From assembly GCA_023428085.1 (NCBI GenBank), contig JAEYZK010000219.1:1-17087 (forward strand): a stretch of 17,087 nt of DNA. Direction: 5' to 3'. The position numbers and the translations under genes were made by a program. The stretch comes from Pseudomonadota bacterium. GTDB taxonomy: Bacteria; Myxococcota; Myxococcia; Myxococcales; Anaeromyxobacteraceae. Shown here piece after piece: positions 7,028 to 15,128 of the stretch (position 1 is its first letter; the number at the start of each line of letters is the position of its first letter). The notes beneath the pieces are model-generated. The model did not search any database. It had not been told where the DNA came from and saw only the letters and a program-made list of their open reading frames with translations.

Positions 7028-7516
7028 CAGCGGATAGAGCCCCACCGCGACCACGTCCTCCGGCGGCGCCCGCGCGAGGAGGTCGGCGACCGTGCGCGCC
7101 AGCCCGGGGACGACCCGCTCCGGGCAGAGCTCGGCGAGGGGCACGAGCACGAACCGGCGCACCGCGAGCTCCGGGTGCGGCACGACGAGCCGCGCGTCGG
7201 CGATCACCTCGTCGCCGTAGACGAGCAGATCGAGGTCGAGCGTCCGGGCCGACCAGCGCGGGCCCTCGCGCCGCCGCCCGGCGGCGTTCTCGGCCATCTG
7301 GAGGACGGCCAGGAGCCCCCGCGCGGTGAGCTCGGTCTCGAGCTCGAGCACCGCGTTGAGGTAGCGCGGCTGGGGAGGCCCGATCGGCGCGGTGTCGTAC
7401 ACCCGCGAGGCGCGCGGCACGGTCACGCGCGGTGAGCGCTGGAGGAAGGACCCCGCCAGGGCGAGGTGGGCCCAGCGATCTCCCAGGTTGGAGCCGACGC
7501 CGACGTACGCGCGCAC
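7025..7516 (-). CDS. folK: HPPK (2-amino-4-hydroxy-6-hydroxymethyldihydropteridine pyrophosphokinase)
   Basis: The 163 aa product matches HPPK, which transfers pyrophosphate from ATP to the pterin precursor of folate in the cytoplasm. Landmarks are GSNLGDR (8-14), the pterin-side PQPRYLNAVLELET (48-61), the nucleotide/metal motif RWSARTLDLDLLVYGD (87-102) with D94 and D96 as magnesium ligands, and HPELAVRRFVLVPLAEL (114-130). Length matches the E. coli enzyme (about 159 aa). The start is a GTG at 7516 with only a weak GGGG upstream. It lies 43 nt downstream of dapB on the same strand and is probably the last gene of the argH-dap transcript. Its stop codon lies in the right arm of the heptamer repeat element. 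Confidence 0.95.
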   Translation of the reverse strand: MRAYVGVGSNLGDRWAHLALAGSFLQRSPRVTVPRASRVYDTAPIGPPQPRYLNAVLELETELTARGLLAVLQMAENAAGRRREGPRWSARTLDLDLLVYGDEVIADARLVVPHPELAVRRFVLVPLAELCPERVVPGLARTVADLLARAPPEDVVAVGLYPL

Positions 7517-7559
7517 CGGCCCCGTGCTAACGCACCTTCGGCGCCGACGCCAGCCGAGG

Positions 7560-8390
7560 CTACTTCCGGAGGCCGAGCACGTCCGCCATGTCGTACTTGC
7601 CGGCGGGCCTGCCGGGGAGCCACGCCGCGGCCCGGACGGCGCCGGTCGCGAACTGGACGCGGGTGGTGGCGCGGTGGACGAGCTCGACCCGCTCGCCCTC
7701 GCCCACGAACAGCACCGTGTGCTCGCCGACGACGTCGCCGCCGCGGAGCGTCTGGACGCCGATCTGCCACGGCGGCCGCTCGCCGGTGATCCCCTCGCGC
7801 GCGAAGCAGAAGGACTCGGCGGGCGTGCGCCCGAGCGCCTCGGCCGCGACCTCGGCGAGCCGGACGGCGGTGCCGGAGGGCGCGTCGCGCTTGTGCTTGT
7901 GGTGCAGCTCGACGATCTCCACGTCGAACCCGGGCCCGAGCAGCTTCGCCGCCTGGCGGACGAGCTCGAACAGCACGTTCACCCCGACGCTCATGTTGGG
8001 CGAGAGCACCACCGGGATCCTCTTCGCCGCGGCGTCGATCTCGGCCTTCGCCGCGGGGGAGAGGCCGGTCGAGCCGATGACGATCGCGACGCCCCGCTCG
8101 GCGCAGAGCTTCGCGTGGGCGACGGAGGCCTCCGGCAGCGTGAAGTCGATGACGACGTCCGCGCCGGCCAGGGCCGCGGCGAGGTCGGGCTGGACCTTCA
8201 CGCCGAGCTCGACCCCGAGCCCCGCGACGAGCCCGGCGTCCTTGCCCACGGCCGGCCCGGGCTGCTCCGTCGCGCCGGAGAGCGTGAGCCCGTCGGCGGC
8301 GCGGACGAGGCGCGCGATCTCCCTCCCCATGCGGCCGCCGACGCCGGTGACGACGACGTTCACGCGCTTCGGCGTCCCCGGGAGGCTCAC
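7560..8390 (-). CDS. dapB: 4-hydroxy-tetrahydrodipicolinate reductase
   Basis: The 276 aa product carries out the NAD(P)H-dependent second step of the diaminopimelate/lysine branch. The Rossmann loop VVVTGVGGRMGREI is at 12-25. The active-site block EIVELHHKHKRDAPSGTAVRLAE (158-180) has H163 and K167 at the positions of the catalytic His159 and Lys163 of the E. coli enzyme. Length agrees with E. coli DapB (273 aa). The GTG start at 8390 overlaps the dapA stop by four bases (GTGA), suggesting translational coupling. A second in-frame GTG at 8363, just before NVVVTG, has a GGGGA about 12 nt upstream and would give 267 aa; either start is compatible with the fold. Confidence 0.96.
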   Translation of the reverse strand: MSLPGTPKRVNVVVTGVGGRMGREIARLVRAADGLTLSGATEQPGPAVGKDAGLVAGLGVELGVKVQPDLAAALAGADVVIDFTLPEASVAHAKLCAERGVAIVIGSTGLSPAAKAEIDAAAKRIPVVLSPNMSVGVNVLFELVRQAAKLLGPGFDVEIVELHHKHKRDAPSGTAVRLAEVAAEALGRTPAESFCFAREGITGERPPWQIGVQTLRGGDVVGEHTVLFVGEGERVELVHRATTRVQFATGAVRAAAWLPGRPAGKYDMADVLGLRK

Positions 8391-9271
8391 GACAGCACCC
8401 CGCAGCGGACGAGCGCCTCGCGCACCTTGGCCAGGCTCGCCTCGGACAGCGGCGCGAGCGGGAGCCGGAGCTCGGGGCTGCACCTGCCCATGAGCCCGAG
8501 GGCGGCCTTGGCCGGCGCCGGGCTCGTCTCGACGAACATGGCCCGGATGAGCGGCGCCAGCTTCACCTGGCGGGCGCACGCGTCGGCGACGTCGCCGCGC
8601 AGCGCGGCGGCGACGAGCTCCCGCGTGGCGCGCGGGGCCACGTTCGCGACCACGGAGATGACGCCGTGCCCGCCGAGCGCGATGTACGGCGCGATGGTGA
8701 AGTCGTCCCCGGTGAGGTAGGCCATGCCGTCCCGGCCGCAGAGCTCGAGGAGCTGGACCTGGCGATCCATGCTCGCCGTCGCGTCCTTGAGGCCCACGAT
8801 GTGGCCTGCCTTCAGGAGGCGCGCGGTGGTCTCGGGGAGGAGATCGACCGCGGTCCGCCCCGGGACGTTGTAGGCCACCACCGGGAAGCGCGTCGCCTCG
8901 GCGACCGCCGCGTAGTGCCGGAAGAGCCCCTCCTGCGTGGGCTTGTTGTAGTAGGGCGTCACGACCAGCGCGGCGTCGGCGCCGAGCTCGCGCGCCGTCT
9001 TCACCGCGGCGATCGCCTCGTGCGTGCTGTTCGAGCCCGCGCCGGCGATCACCGGCACCTTGCCGCGGACGACGTCCACCGTCGCGCGGATCACCTCGGC
9101 GTCCTCGGCCGGCGAGAGCGTCGCCGTCTCGCCCGTGGTCCCGCACGGGACGATGGCCTCGGTGCCCTCCGCGAGGTGCCAGGCGACGAGCTCGCGGAGC
9201 CTGGCGAGATCCACCGCGCCGTCCTTGAACGGGGTGACGATCGCCACCATCGAGCCTTGGAATCGCGCCAT
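8387..9271 (-). CDS. dapA: 4-hydroxy-tetrahydrodipicolinate synthase
   Basis: The 294 aa product condenses pyruvate with aspartate semialdehyde, the committed step to diaminopimelate (peptidoglycan) and lysine. The TIM-barrel signatures are present: CGTTGE (43-48) with T45/T46, YYNKPTQEG (107-115) with Y108 as the likely proton-relay tyrosine, YNVPGRT (134-140), and the Schiff-base lysine K162 in GLKDAT. Of the E. coli lysine-feedback residues, N81 and E85 are kept, but the two histidines (E. coli His53 and His56) align with P54 and D57. The start ATG has GAGGAG 8 nt upstream. The gene overlaps dapB by 4 nt. It begins 116 nt after the lipoprotein gene, so it may have its own promoter as well as read-through. 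Confidence 0.97.
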   Translation of the reverse strand: MARFQGSMVAIVTPFKDGAVDLARLRELVAWHLAEGTEAIVPCGTTGETATLSPAEDAEVIRATVDVVRGKVPVIAGAGSNSTHEAIAAVKTARELGADAALVVTPYYNKPTQEGLFRHYAAVAEATRFPVVAYNVPGRTAVDLLPETTARLLKAGHIVGLKDATASMDRQVQLLELCGRDGMAYLTGDDFTIAPYIALGGHGVISVVANVAPRATRELVAAALRGDVADACARQVKLAPLIRAMFVETSPAPAKAALGLMGRCSPELRLPLAPLSEASLAKVREALVRCGVLS

Positions 9272-9359
9272 GCCGTGCTCCTCGAGATGGGCTCGGCCGC
9301 GGGCTCGTTCGCTCGCGACCGAGGGGTGTGGAACTCTAGCCGATCTGGAATCCCTTCCG

Positions 9360-9373
9360 CCGGCCGAAGCCGG
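9360..9373 (-). terminator. Small CCGGC-TTCG-GCCGG hairpin upstream of dapA
   Basis: Read on the minus strand this is a 5-bp perfect GC stem closed by a stable UUCG tetraloop, 15 nt after the lipoprotein stop codon. No U-tract follows, so it could be a weak intrinsic terminator, a processing or stability hairpin between argH-lipoprotein and dapA, or chance in GC-rich DNA. Confidence 0.3.
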
Positions 9374-9387
9374 GGGTCGGGCTCTCG

Positions 9388-9522
9388 TCAGGGTTTCCGC
9401 TCCGGCTCCGCCGCGGGCGGCCCCGGCCTCGGCGGCCGGGGGGGCGCCTTGATGCCGCAGGCGCCCGCGAGGAGGAGGAGGAGGGCGAGCGCCGCCAGGG
9501 CCGGGCGGCGGGCGCGCCTCAC
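9388..9522 (-). CDS. Tiny LptM-like lipoprotein downstream of argH
   Basis: The product is 44 aa: a basic start (MRRARRP), a hydrophobic run (ALAALALLLLLAGA), then a lipidation cysteine at C22 in the sequence AGACGIKAPPRPP. The C-G-x-K-x-P pattern just after the cysteine is that of the LptM/YifL family, tiny lipoproteins that in E. coli help mature the LPS translocon LptDE. The family is often found next to lysA or argH, which supports the call here. The tail is Pro-rich and ends ERKP. The GTG start overlaps the argH TGA by four bases (GTGA), so it is probably translated by coupling. The lipobox residue at -3 is Ala instead of Leu. It could instead be an unrelated short lipoprotein. Confidence 0.75.
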   Translation of the reverse strand: MRRARRPALAALALLLLLAGACGIKAPPRPPRPGPPAAEPERKP

Positions 9523-10946
9523 CTGCGCTCCCGGCGCGGGCGGAGCGCCTGGCCCCACCGCCGCAGCTCGCCCCGCACCTGCTTCGGCCCCGGCGCGCCC
9601 GGGAGCTCCCGGCGGGCGAGGCTCTTCCGCGCGTCGAAGCAGGCGAGCACGCCGGCGTCGAACCGCGGATGGAACCGCTTCCACTCGTCGGCCGTGAGCC
9701 CCGCGAGCGGCCGCCCCTGACGCACCGCGTGCGCCGAGGCCTTCCCCACCGCCTCGTGCGCCTCGCGGAACGGCACCCCGCGCTCCACGAGCCACTCGGC
9801 CGCGTCGGTGGCGAGCGCCTCGCCGGACCCGAGCGCCTCGGCCATCCGGTCGGCGTGGAACGCGGCCGTCTCGACGGCGCCGGCGAGCGCGTCGGCGGAG
9901 AGGACGAGCGCGTCGGGGGCGTCGAGGAGGGGCCGCTTGTCCTCCTGGAGGTCCCGGTTGTACGAGAGCGGCAGCCCCTTCACGACCGTGAGGAGCGCGA
10001 CGAGGTCGCCCACCGTCCGGCCGGTCCGCCCGCGCACGAGCTCGGCCACGTCCGCGTTCTTCTTCTGCGGCATGAGCGACGAGCCGGTGGAGAACGCGTC
10101 GGACAGCGTCATGAAGCCGAACTCGCGGGTCGTCCAGAGGACGATCTCCTCGCCGAGCCGCGAGAGGTGCACGGCGGCGAGGGCGCAGGCGAAGACGAGC
10201 TCGATGGCGGAGTCGCGGTCGGAGACCGCATCGAGCGAGTTGCGGGTGACGCCCTCGAGGCCCAGCGCCTCCGCGACGTGCGCGCGATCGAGCGGGAGCG
10301 TGGTCCCGGCGAGCGCCCCCGCGCCGAGCGGCGACACGGCGGCGCGGCGGCGGACGTCCGCGAGCCGGTCGCGGTCGCGGCCGAGCATCTCGACGTAGGC
10401 GAGGAGGTGGTGGGCGAGCGAGACCGGCTGCGCGCGCTGGAGGTGCGTGTAGCCGGGGAGCACCGTCCGCTCGTGGCGCTCGGCCTGGCCGAGGAGCGCG
10501 CGCTGCAGGCCGGCGAGCGCCGCGTCCACGCGATCGCACGCGCCGACGATGAAGAGCCGCTCGTCGAGGGCGACCTGGTCGTTCCGGCTCCGGCCCGCGT
10601 GCAGGTAGCCCGCGTCGCGGCCGACGAGCGCGCCGAGCCGGCGCTCGACGTGCGTGTGCACGTCCTCGAGCGCCGGGTCGAACCGGATCGCGCCGCGGGC
10701 GAACTCCTCGCGGACCTGGTCGAGCGCGGCCACGATCCGCTTCGCGACGGCCTTCGGGACGATGCCCTGGGCCGCGAGCATCGTCACGTGGGCCTGGCTC
10801 CCGCGGATGTCCTCGGCGTAGAGCTTGCCGTCGTCCTGGATGGAGACGGAGAGGGCGACGAGGCGTGGATCGGCCTCGCCGGAGAGGGCCGCCCGGGAGA
10901 CGGGCCGGGCGGCGGGCTTCGGGGAACGCTGCTGTCGCTGGGCCAT
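9519..10946 (-). CDS. argH: Argininosuccinate lyase
   Basis: The 475 aa product performs the last step of arginine synthesis, splitting argininosuccinate to arginine and fumarate. Superfamily motifs are all present: EDVHTHVE (94-101), RSRNDQV (119-125), YTHLQRAQP (166-174) with catalytic-region H168, and the signature GSSLMPQKKN (288-297) with the catalytic serine loop. Length is normal (about 460 aa) apart from a basic 15-residue N-terminal extension. The usual W-G-G-R-F start motif is missing: the aligned stretch reads PVSRAALSGEADPRL, keeping only the Arg. The ATG at 10946 lies 18 nt after the stop of the barrel-protein gene and has no visible ribosome-binding site, so translation may depend on re-initiation from that gene. 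Confidence 0.95.
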   Translation of the reverse strand: MAQRQQRSPKPAARPVSRAALSGEADPRLVALSVSIQDDGKLYAEDIRGSQAHVTMLAAQGIVPKAVAKRIVAALDQVREEFARGAIRFDPALEDVHTHVERRLGALVGRDAGYLHAGRSRNDQVALDERLFIVGACDRVDAALAGLQRALLGQAERHERTVLPGYTHLQRAQPVSLAHHLLAYVEMLGRDRDRLADVRRRAAVSPLGAGALAGTTLPLDRAHVAEALGLEGVTRNSLDAVSDRDSAIELVFACALAAVHLSRLGEEIVLWTTREFGFMTLSDAFSTGSSLMPQKKNADVAELVRGRTGRTVGDLVALLTVVKGLPLSYNRDLQEDKRPLLDAPDALVLSADALAGAVETAAFHADRMAEALGSGEALATDAAEWLVERGVPFREAHEAVGKASAHAVRQGRPLAGLTADEWKRFHPRFDAGVLACFDARKSLARRELPGAPGPKQVRGELRRWGQALRPRRERR

Positions 10947-10964
10947 GCGGGGCGCGGAGGTCGG

Positions 10965-12785
10965 TCAGAACCGGGCGGCGAGGCCGAAGTCGATCATCCA
11001 GGCGAACGAGTCCGCGTCCATGCCGCCGAGCGGCCGGAGCACGCCGACGTCGAGCCAGCCGGAGAAGGCGGGCGAGGGCGAGACCGTCGCCCGGAGGTCC
11101 AGCTCGATCCCGAGCGGCCGCTTCCCGGGGTGGGCGGGATCGAGCGGGCTGTCCTCCGTGCCCGGCGCGATCGACGCGGAGCTGGGCGTCGAGGAGGCGA
11201 TCTGGGCCTGCGCGTACATCACCGAGCCGTCGATGGTGACGCCGGGGAGCGCGTTCCAGCGCAGGCTCGGCTTCGCGTAGTACGAGTCGGTCACCTGGCC
11301 GAGGATCCGCCGGTAGAAGATGAGGTCGACCTGGTACGCCGGGTTGAACCGGAAGTTGTTGATGGTGGTGTCCCCGGGCCGGCCCCACTGCGGGCCCTCC
11401 AGGGAGCCGTAGTTGGGGCGCAGGTCGGACCCGGCGAAGCCGCGGTTCGGGACGTTGCCGAACCCGGGCGCGCTGTCGCCGCTCGCGGCGCCGATCTCGA
11501 AGCCGAAGGAGAACTTCGGGTTGTACGTGTACGCGGCCTGCACGACGCCGCCCCACTGGCGCATGGTGACGCGCTGCTCGTCGGTGCTGTCCTGGCCGGC
11601 GAAGGCGTTCTCGACGTCGCCGGTGAGGCCGGCGAGCTCCGCCTCGATCCGGAGCTTGGGCCCGACCCAGCGCGCCCAGAGCGAGCCGACGTGGGCGTCG
11701 GCGCCGCGGCGGCGGAACCCGTCCTCGTCGCAGGGGGTCTGGTCCGTGCACCCGCCGGAGATCCACCCGGGGTACACGTACCGCTGCGAGCGGCGGGTGT
11801 AGAGGAGGCCGTAGTTGAGCGAGCTCTTGCCCGCCTCGACCTTGCGCCGGACCTCGTCCTCGCCGTCGAGCCGCGCGATCTTCACGCCGTAGGAGCGGGC
11901 GTCGTCGCTGCTCTCCGCGTCGAACGGCTGGCCGTAGCCCTCGCCGAGGCGGGGATCGGAGTTGAGGACGCCCTCGGCGTCGAAGTCGTAGAACGGCACG
12001 AACACGAGGCGCCCGAGCGGCGTGCCGACCGGCGGGATCGCGAACTGGAGCCGATCGACCGTGTCGCCGAAGTCCTGGTCGAGGCCGGTGCCGGCGTTGG
12101 CGAGGATCCCGAGCCCCCAGTGCGAGGGCATGCGGCCGAAGCTGAGGAGGCCGACGGGCGTCTGGACGTCGGCCCAGACCCGGCGCGGGATGATGAGCGG
12201 GCGATCCGAGGTGGCGTCGTCCCGGAGGTACGCGCGGTTCGAGCCCCAGTACGGGACCGGATACGGGCTCCCCGGGTCGTCGCCGAGCGTGCCCGCGCTC
12301 GAGCCGAGCACGTAGTTGTCGAGGACGTCGATCTGGGCGTGGACCCGGACCGCCTCGCTGGCGTTGATGGTCGGCTCGAGCCGGAGCCGCATGTTGGCGG
12401 AGGAGAGGCGCGCGCCCGAGCGGAGCGGCTTCGGGAAGTAGTGGTGGTCGGACGCGTCCAGCTCGTTCCGGAGGTGGAGCTTGTTGAGCATCTCGCCGCG
12501 GACCCGGAAGTAGCCGTTCAGGTCGAGGATCTCGAGCTTCGGCTGGTCGGCGACCGCGCCCATGAACTCCTGGGCCGACTGCGCGCCCTGGAGCTCGGCG
12601 CGGACCTCGTTGCGGATCTCCTCCTTCGCCTTCTCGACCGCCGCCTGGATCGCCGCCTGGACCTTGGGGTCGGCCTCCACGTTGCCGTTGGCCGGCGCGG
12701 GGGCGGGCTTCTTGTCCGCGCTCTGGGCGCGCGCGGCGCCGGCGAGGACGAGGGAGGCCACCAGGGCGGCGAGGAGGCGTGACAT
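10965..12785 (-). CDS. Large outer-membrane beta-barrel protein, myxobacterial type
   Basis: The product is 606 aa. A signal peptide (MSRLLAALVASLVLAGAARA, cut before QS) is followed by a Pro/Ala linker and a helical, coiled-coil-like stretch (about 37-70, rich in Ala, Glu, Lys). The rest is beta-rich, with alternating aromatic strands (NGYFRVRGEM, NMRLRLEPTI, VRVHAQIDVLDNYV, FGFEIGAASG), ending in F after GLAA, as expected for an outer-membrane barrel. It resembles the myxobacterial family I recall as TIGR04551; I could not check this. A putative porin is the closest functional guess. The coiled-coil N-terminus recalls porins that contact peptidoglycan. AAGGGG lies 7 nt before the ATG and a clear promoter lies just upstream. 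argH starts 18 nt after it. Confidence 0.8.
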   Translation of the reverse strand: MSRLLAALVASLVLAGAARAQSADKKPAPAPANGNVEADPKVQAAIQAAVEKAKEEIRNEVRAELQGAQSAQEFMGAVADQPKLEILDLNGYFRVRGEMLNKLHLRNELDASDHHYFPKPLRSGARLSSANMRLRLEPTINASEAVRVHAQIDVLDNYVLGSSAGTLGDDPGSPYPVPYWGSNRAYLRDDATSDRPLIIPRRVWADVQTPVGLLSFGRMPSHWGLGILANAGTGLDQDFGDTVDRLQFAIPPVGTPLGRLVFVPFYDFDAEGVLNSDPRLGEGYGQPFDAESSDDARSYGVKIARLDGEDEVRRKVEAGKSSLNYGLLYTRRSQRYVYPGWISGGCTDQTPCDEDGFRRRGADAHVGSLWARWVGPKLRIEAELAGLTGDVENAFAGQDSTDEQRVTMRQWGGVVQAAYTYNPKFSFGFEIGAASGDSAPGFGNVPNRGFAGSDLRPNYGSLEGPQWGRPGDTTINNFRFNPAYQVDLIFYRRILGQVTDSYYAKPSLRWNALPGVTIDGSVMYAQAQIASSTPSSASIAPGTEDSPLDPAHPGKRPLGIELDLRATVSPSPAFSGWLDVGVLRPLGGMDADSFAWMIDFGLAARF

Positions 12786-12816
12786 GCGTAGACCCCTTGA
12801 AGGGAGGAACGGCTGG

Positions 12817-12844
12817 ATAAAACACGCGTGCTTCCGCCGGTCAA
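12817..12844 (-). promoter_or_regulatory. Sigma70-like promoter of the barrel-protein gene
   Basis: On the minus strand TTGACC (12844-12839, five of six bases of the -35 consensus) is followed by a 16-nt spacer and TTTTAT (12822-12817, four of six of the -10 consensus). The AT-rich hexamer stands out in very GC-rich DNA. Predicted transcription begins about 25 nt before the ATG at 12785, leaving room for the AAGGGG ribosome-binding site. Confidence 0.6.
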
Positions 12845-12880
12845 CTGTTCCGCGGCGCAGCCATTCCGGGGGTCGGAGCC

Positions 12881-14449
12881 CTACTTCACACCGCTCGCCG
12901 GCCGTACCCCGCGCTCCGGCGCGCCGGGCAGCGGGTGGACCTCGACCGCCGTCACCTTCAGCGCCGTGAGGAGGCCGCCCACCTCCGAGCGGTCGCCGCC
13001 GGAGAGGGCGATGTGCGTGGCGTCCGCGACCGGCTGGCCGAAGGTCGGGTCGATGGCGATCCACTCCCCCGCGCTCCGGATCTCCACCCAGTCGTGCCAG
13101 TAGAGGCCCTCCTGCCCACCCATGCGCGAGTAGACGAGGCCGTAGACCTCGCGGGCGGGGATCCCGAGCGCGCGCGCGAGGGCCACCGTGAGGAGCGCGT
13201 GCTCGGAGCAGTCGCCCTGGCGCGCCCGGAGGACGTCGCTCGCGCGGTCCTGGCTCGCGCCCATGGTGGTCGTGAGGAGGCGGTGCACGTGCTCGTTGAG
13301 CCGCTTCGCGGCGGCGTACGCGCCGGGGGCGTCGCCGGCGACCTCGCGGGCGAGCGCCACGATCTCGGGCGCGTCGGAGTCCACCGCGCCGGTCGCGGCG
13401 AGGTCGGCCGGGTCGGCGCCGCGGCCGGCCTGCGCGAGCGGGGTGTCGCGGGAGGGGTCCGCCGCCGCGGGCGCGCGCGCGGTCACCGTCAGCCGCGCCG
13501 TGCCGTCGGGTCCGGCCTCGAACCGCTGGCGCTCCGAGTTCGTCCAGAATGGCCGCGGGAGGCCGGCGAGGTCGTAGGTGATCGTCGCGGGGACGTCGCT
13601 CGGCAGCGGCCGCGGGAGCGCCACGCGCCCGAGGAGCGGGAGGTCCACCTCCTCGAGCGACGTCGCGCGCGCCTCGGGCTCCGGCAGCACCACGAGGCCG
13701 TCGCCCTGCCGGATGTCGAGCACGCGGCCGTCGTCGGCGATCCGGTACTCGAGCGGCATCCGGTCGCCGACCTCCTGCTCGGCGACCACCGAGACCTCCT
13801 GCTCCGCGCCGCCGCGCACGAGCTTCTCGCGGCGGACGAACGAGGTCTCCATCTGCTTCACCTTGATCCGGAGCGTCTCGATCACCGCCCCGCGCACCGT
13901 CGTCCGCCGGGCGGCCGCGAGCCGCGCCGGGTCGGCCTGCTCGCTCGGGACCGTCACCTCGAGGACGCGCTCCATGGGCGCGCGGCCGGGCGACTCGATC
14001 CTGACCGTGCAGCGATCGGCGGCGCAGGTCCCGCGCAGGAGGCGGTCGCCGCCGTCGCCGCGCATGTCCGCGGTGAACGAGAGGAGGCGGCCGCCGGGGC
14101 GCGCCTCGAAGATCCGCTCCTCCTCCTGCCGGCGCTCGACGGGGCGCCCGTCGGTCTTCACCTTGAGCACCATCGTCTCGCGCGCGACGAGCACGTCCTG
14201 GCCGTCGCGCAGCTCGCGGGTGACGTCCGATCGGAGCCAGCCGGCCTTCTTCCCGCCGACGTAGAACCCGAAGTACTCGGGGCCCGCCGGCCGGCGGAGC
14301 GTGAGCACGTCCGGCACGCCGCCGGAGCTCGCCGCGATCGTGGCCTGGGGCGGGCGCTTCACCTCGGCACGCGACCGCTGCTCGGGGCAGCCGGCCAGGG
14401 GTGCGACCAGGGCGAGGACGAGCAGGGGGACGGGTCTCGGCATCTTCAT
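12881..14449 (-). CDS. Transglutaminase-like lipoprotein
   Basis: The 522 aa product begins with a lipoprotein signal (MKMPRPVPLLVLALVAPLAGC) with a good lipobox LAG-C21, so it should be anchored to an envelope membrane facing the periplasm. Residues about 50-330 form a beta-rich region of unknown role. The C-terminal third is a transglutaminase-like (papain-fold) domain with the full triad: C414 in QGDCSEHALL, H452 in YWHDWVEI and D467 in IAIDPTFGQ. Family members act as peptidases or amidases, and sometimes as cross-linkers; the substrate is unknown. The ATG at 14449 has TAGGAG about 11 nt upstream; an ATG at 14443 is an alternative. The gene is divergent from spmA (83 nt apart) and is followed by the separately promoted barrel-protein gene. 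Confidence 0.85.
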   Translation of the reverse strand: MKMPRPVPLLVLALVAPLAGCPEQRSRAEVKRPPQATIAASSGGVPDVLTLRRPAGPEYFGFYVGGKKAGWLRSDVTRELRDGQDVLVARETMVLKVKTDGRPVERRQEEERIFEARPGGRLLSFTADMRGDGGDRLLRGTCAADRCTVRIESPGRAPMERVLEVTVPSEQADPARLAAARRTTVRGAVIETLRIKVKQMETSFVRREKLVRGGAEQEVSVVAEQEVGDRMPLEYRIADDGRVLDIRQGDGLVVLPEPEARATSLEEVDLPLLGRVALPRPLPSDVPATITYDLAGLPRPFWTNSERQRFEAGPDGTARLTVTARAPAAADPSRDTPLAQAGRGADPADLAATGAVDSDAPEIVALAREVAGDAPGAYAAAKRLNEHVHRLLTTTMGASQDRASDVLRARQGDCSEHALLTVALARALGIPAREVYGLVYSRMGGQEGLYWHDWVEIRSAGEWIAIDPTFGQPVADATHIALSGGDRSEVGGLLTALKVTAVEVHPLPGAPERGVRPASGVK

Positions 14450-14519
14450 GGGGCGGTGGGCTCCTACGGCCAGGAACAGCGAGCTTCTACCAAAAACTCG
14501 CGTTCCGGGTCGTCCCGAC

Positions 14520-14525
14520 CAGAAT
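14520..14525 (+). promoter_or_regulatory. Possible -10 element upstream of spmA
   Basis: CAGAAT ends 7 nt before the spmA ATG, the same spacing as TACAAT before the GTG at 5616. No convincing -35 hexamer is visible. The match to the -10 consensus is modest (four of six), so this is a weak call. Confidence 0.22.
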
Positions 14526-14532
14526 CGCCCGC

Positions 14533-15123
14533 ATGGGCGCGATCCTCGCGGTCCTCATGGCGCTCTCCGTCCTCGTCGCGGGCGTGAACGGGCGCATCCC
14601 CGCGCTCACCCGCGCGGCCCTCGAGGCGGCCGGGACCGCCGCCGCGTTCGCGATCGGCCTCGTCGGGGCGCTCGCCCTCTGGTCGGGCCTCATGCGGGTG
14701 GCGGAGGAGGCGGGGGCCGTCCGCTTCGTCGCCTGGCTGGCGCGGCCCGCGCTGCGCCGGCTCTTCCCCGCGGTCCCGGCCGATCACCCCGCCCTCGGCA
14801 GCGTGGTCATGAACTTCGCCGCCAACTTCCTCGGCCTCGGCAACGCCGCGACGCCGATGGGCATCAAGGCGATGCAGGAGCTCGAGACGCTCAACCCGCG
14901 GCCGGGGACCGCCACCGACGCCCAGGTGATGCTCGTCGCGCTCAACACCGCGTCCGTGCAGCTCGTGCCGGTGACGATGATCACCCTGCGGGTCCAGGCC
15001 GGCTCCCGCGCGCCCGAGGAGATCATCCTGCCGACGCTCCTCGCCTCCGCGTGCGGCGTCGTCGTCGCCGTGACCGCGGCGCGCCTCCTCCGGCGGTTCG
15101 CGCCGGCGCCGGACGGCGGGTGA
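14533..15123 (+). CDS. spmA: SpmA-like nucleoside-recognition (Gate) membrane protein
   Basis: The 196 aa product has the same length as Bacillus subtilis SpmA. Several hydrophobic segments are visible (1-18, 33-53, 135-152, 166-184). The family block NFAANFLGLGNAATPMGIKAMQELETLN (94-121) is nearly intact. In Bacillus, SpmA and SpmB are needed for spore-core dehydration; the fold is shared with nucleoside transporters, and the pair is also found in bacteria that do not make endospores, where the role is unknown. The ATG at 14533 gives the family-typical start. There is no clear ribosome-binding site; CAGAAT (14520-14525) ends 7 nt before the ATG and may be a -10 box of a leaderless transcript. 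spmB follows directly. Confidence 0.9.
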   Translation: MGAILAVLMALSVLVAGVNGRIPALTRAALEAAGTAAAFAIGLVGALALWSGLMRVAEEAGAVRFVAWLARPALRRLFPAVPADHPALGSVVMNFAANFLGLGNAATPMGIKAMQELETLNPRPGTATDAQVMLVALNTASVQLVPVTMITLRVQAGSRAPEEIILPTLLASACGVVVAVTAARLLRRFAPAPDGG

Positions 15124-15128
15124 ACGCC

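Noticed and set aside
9669..12782. Plus-strand open frame of over 1000 codons opposite argH and the barrel gene
   Set aside because: Composition is again an antisense shadow (Arg/Glu/Val/Ala-rich, no domains) and it crosses two well-supported minus-strand genes.
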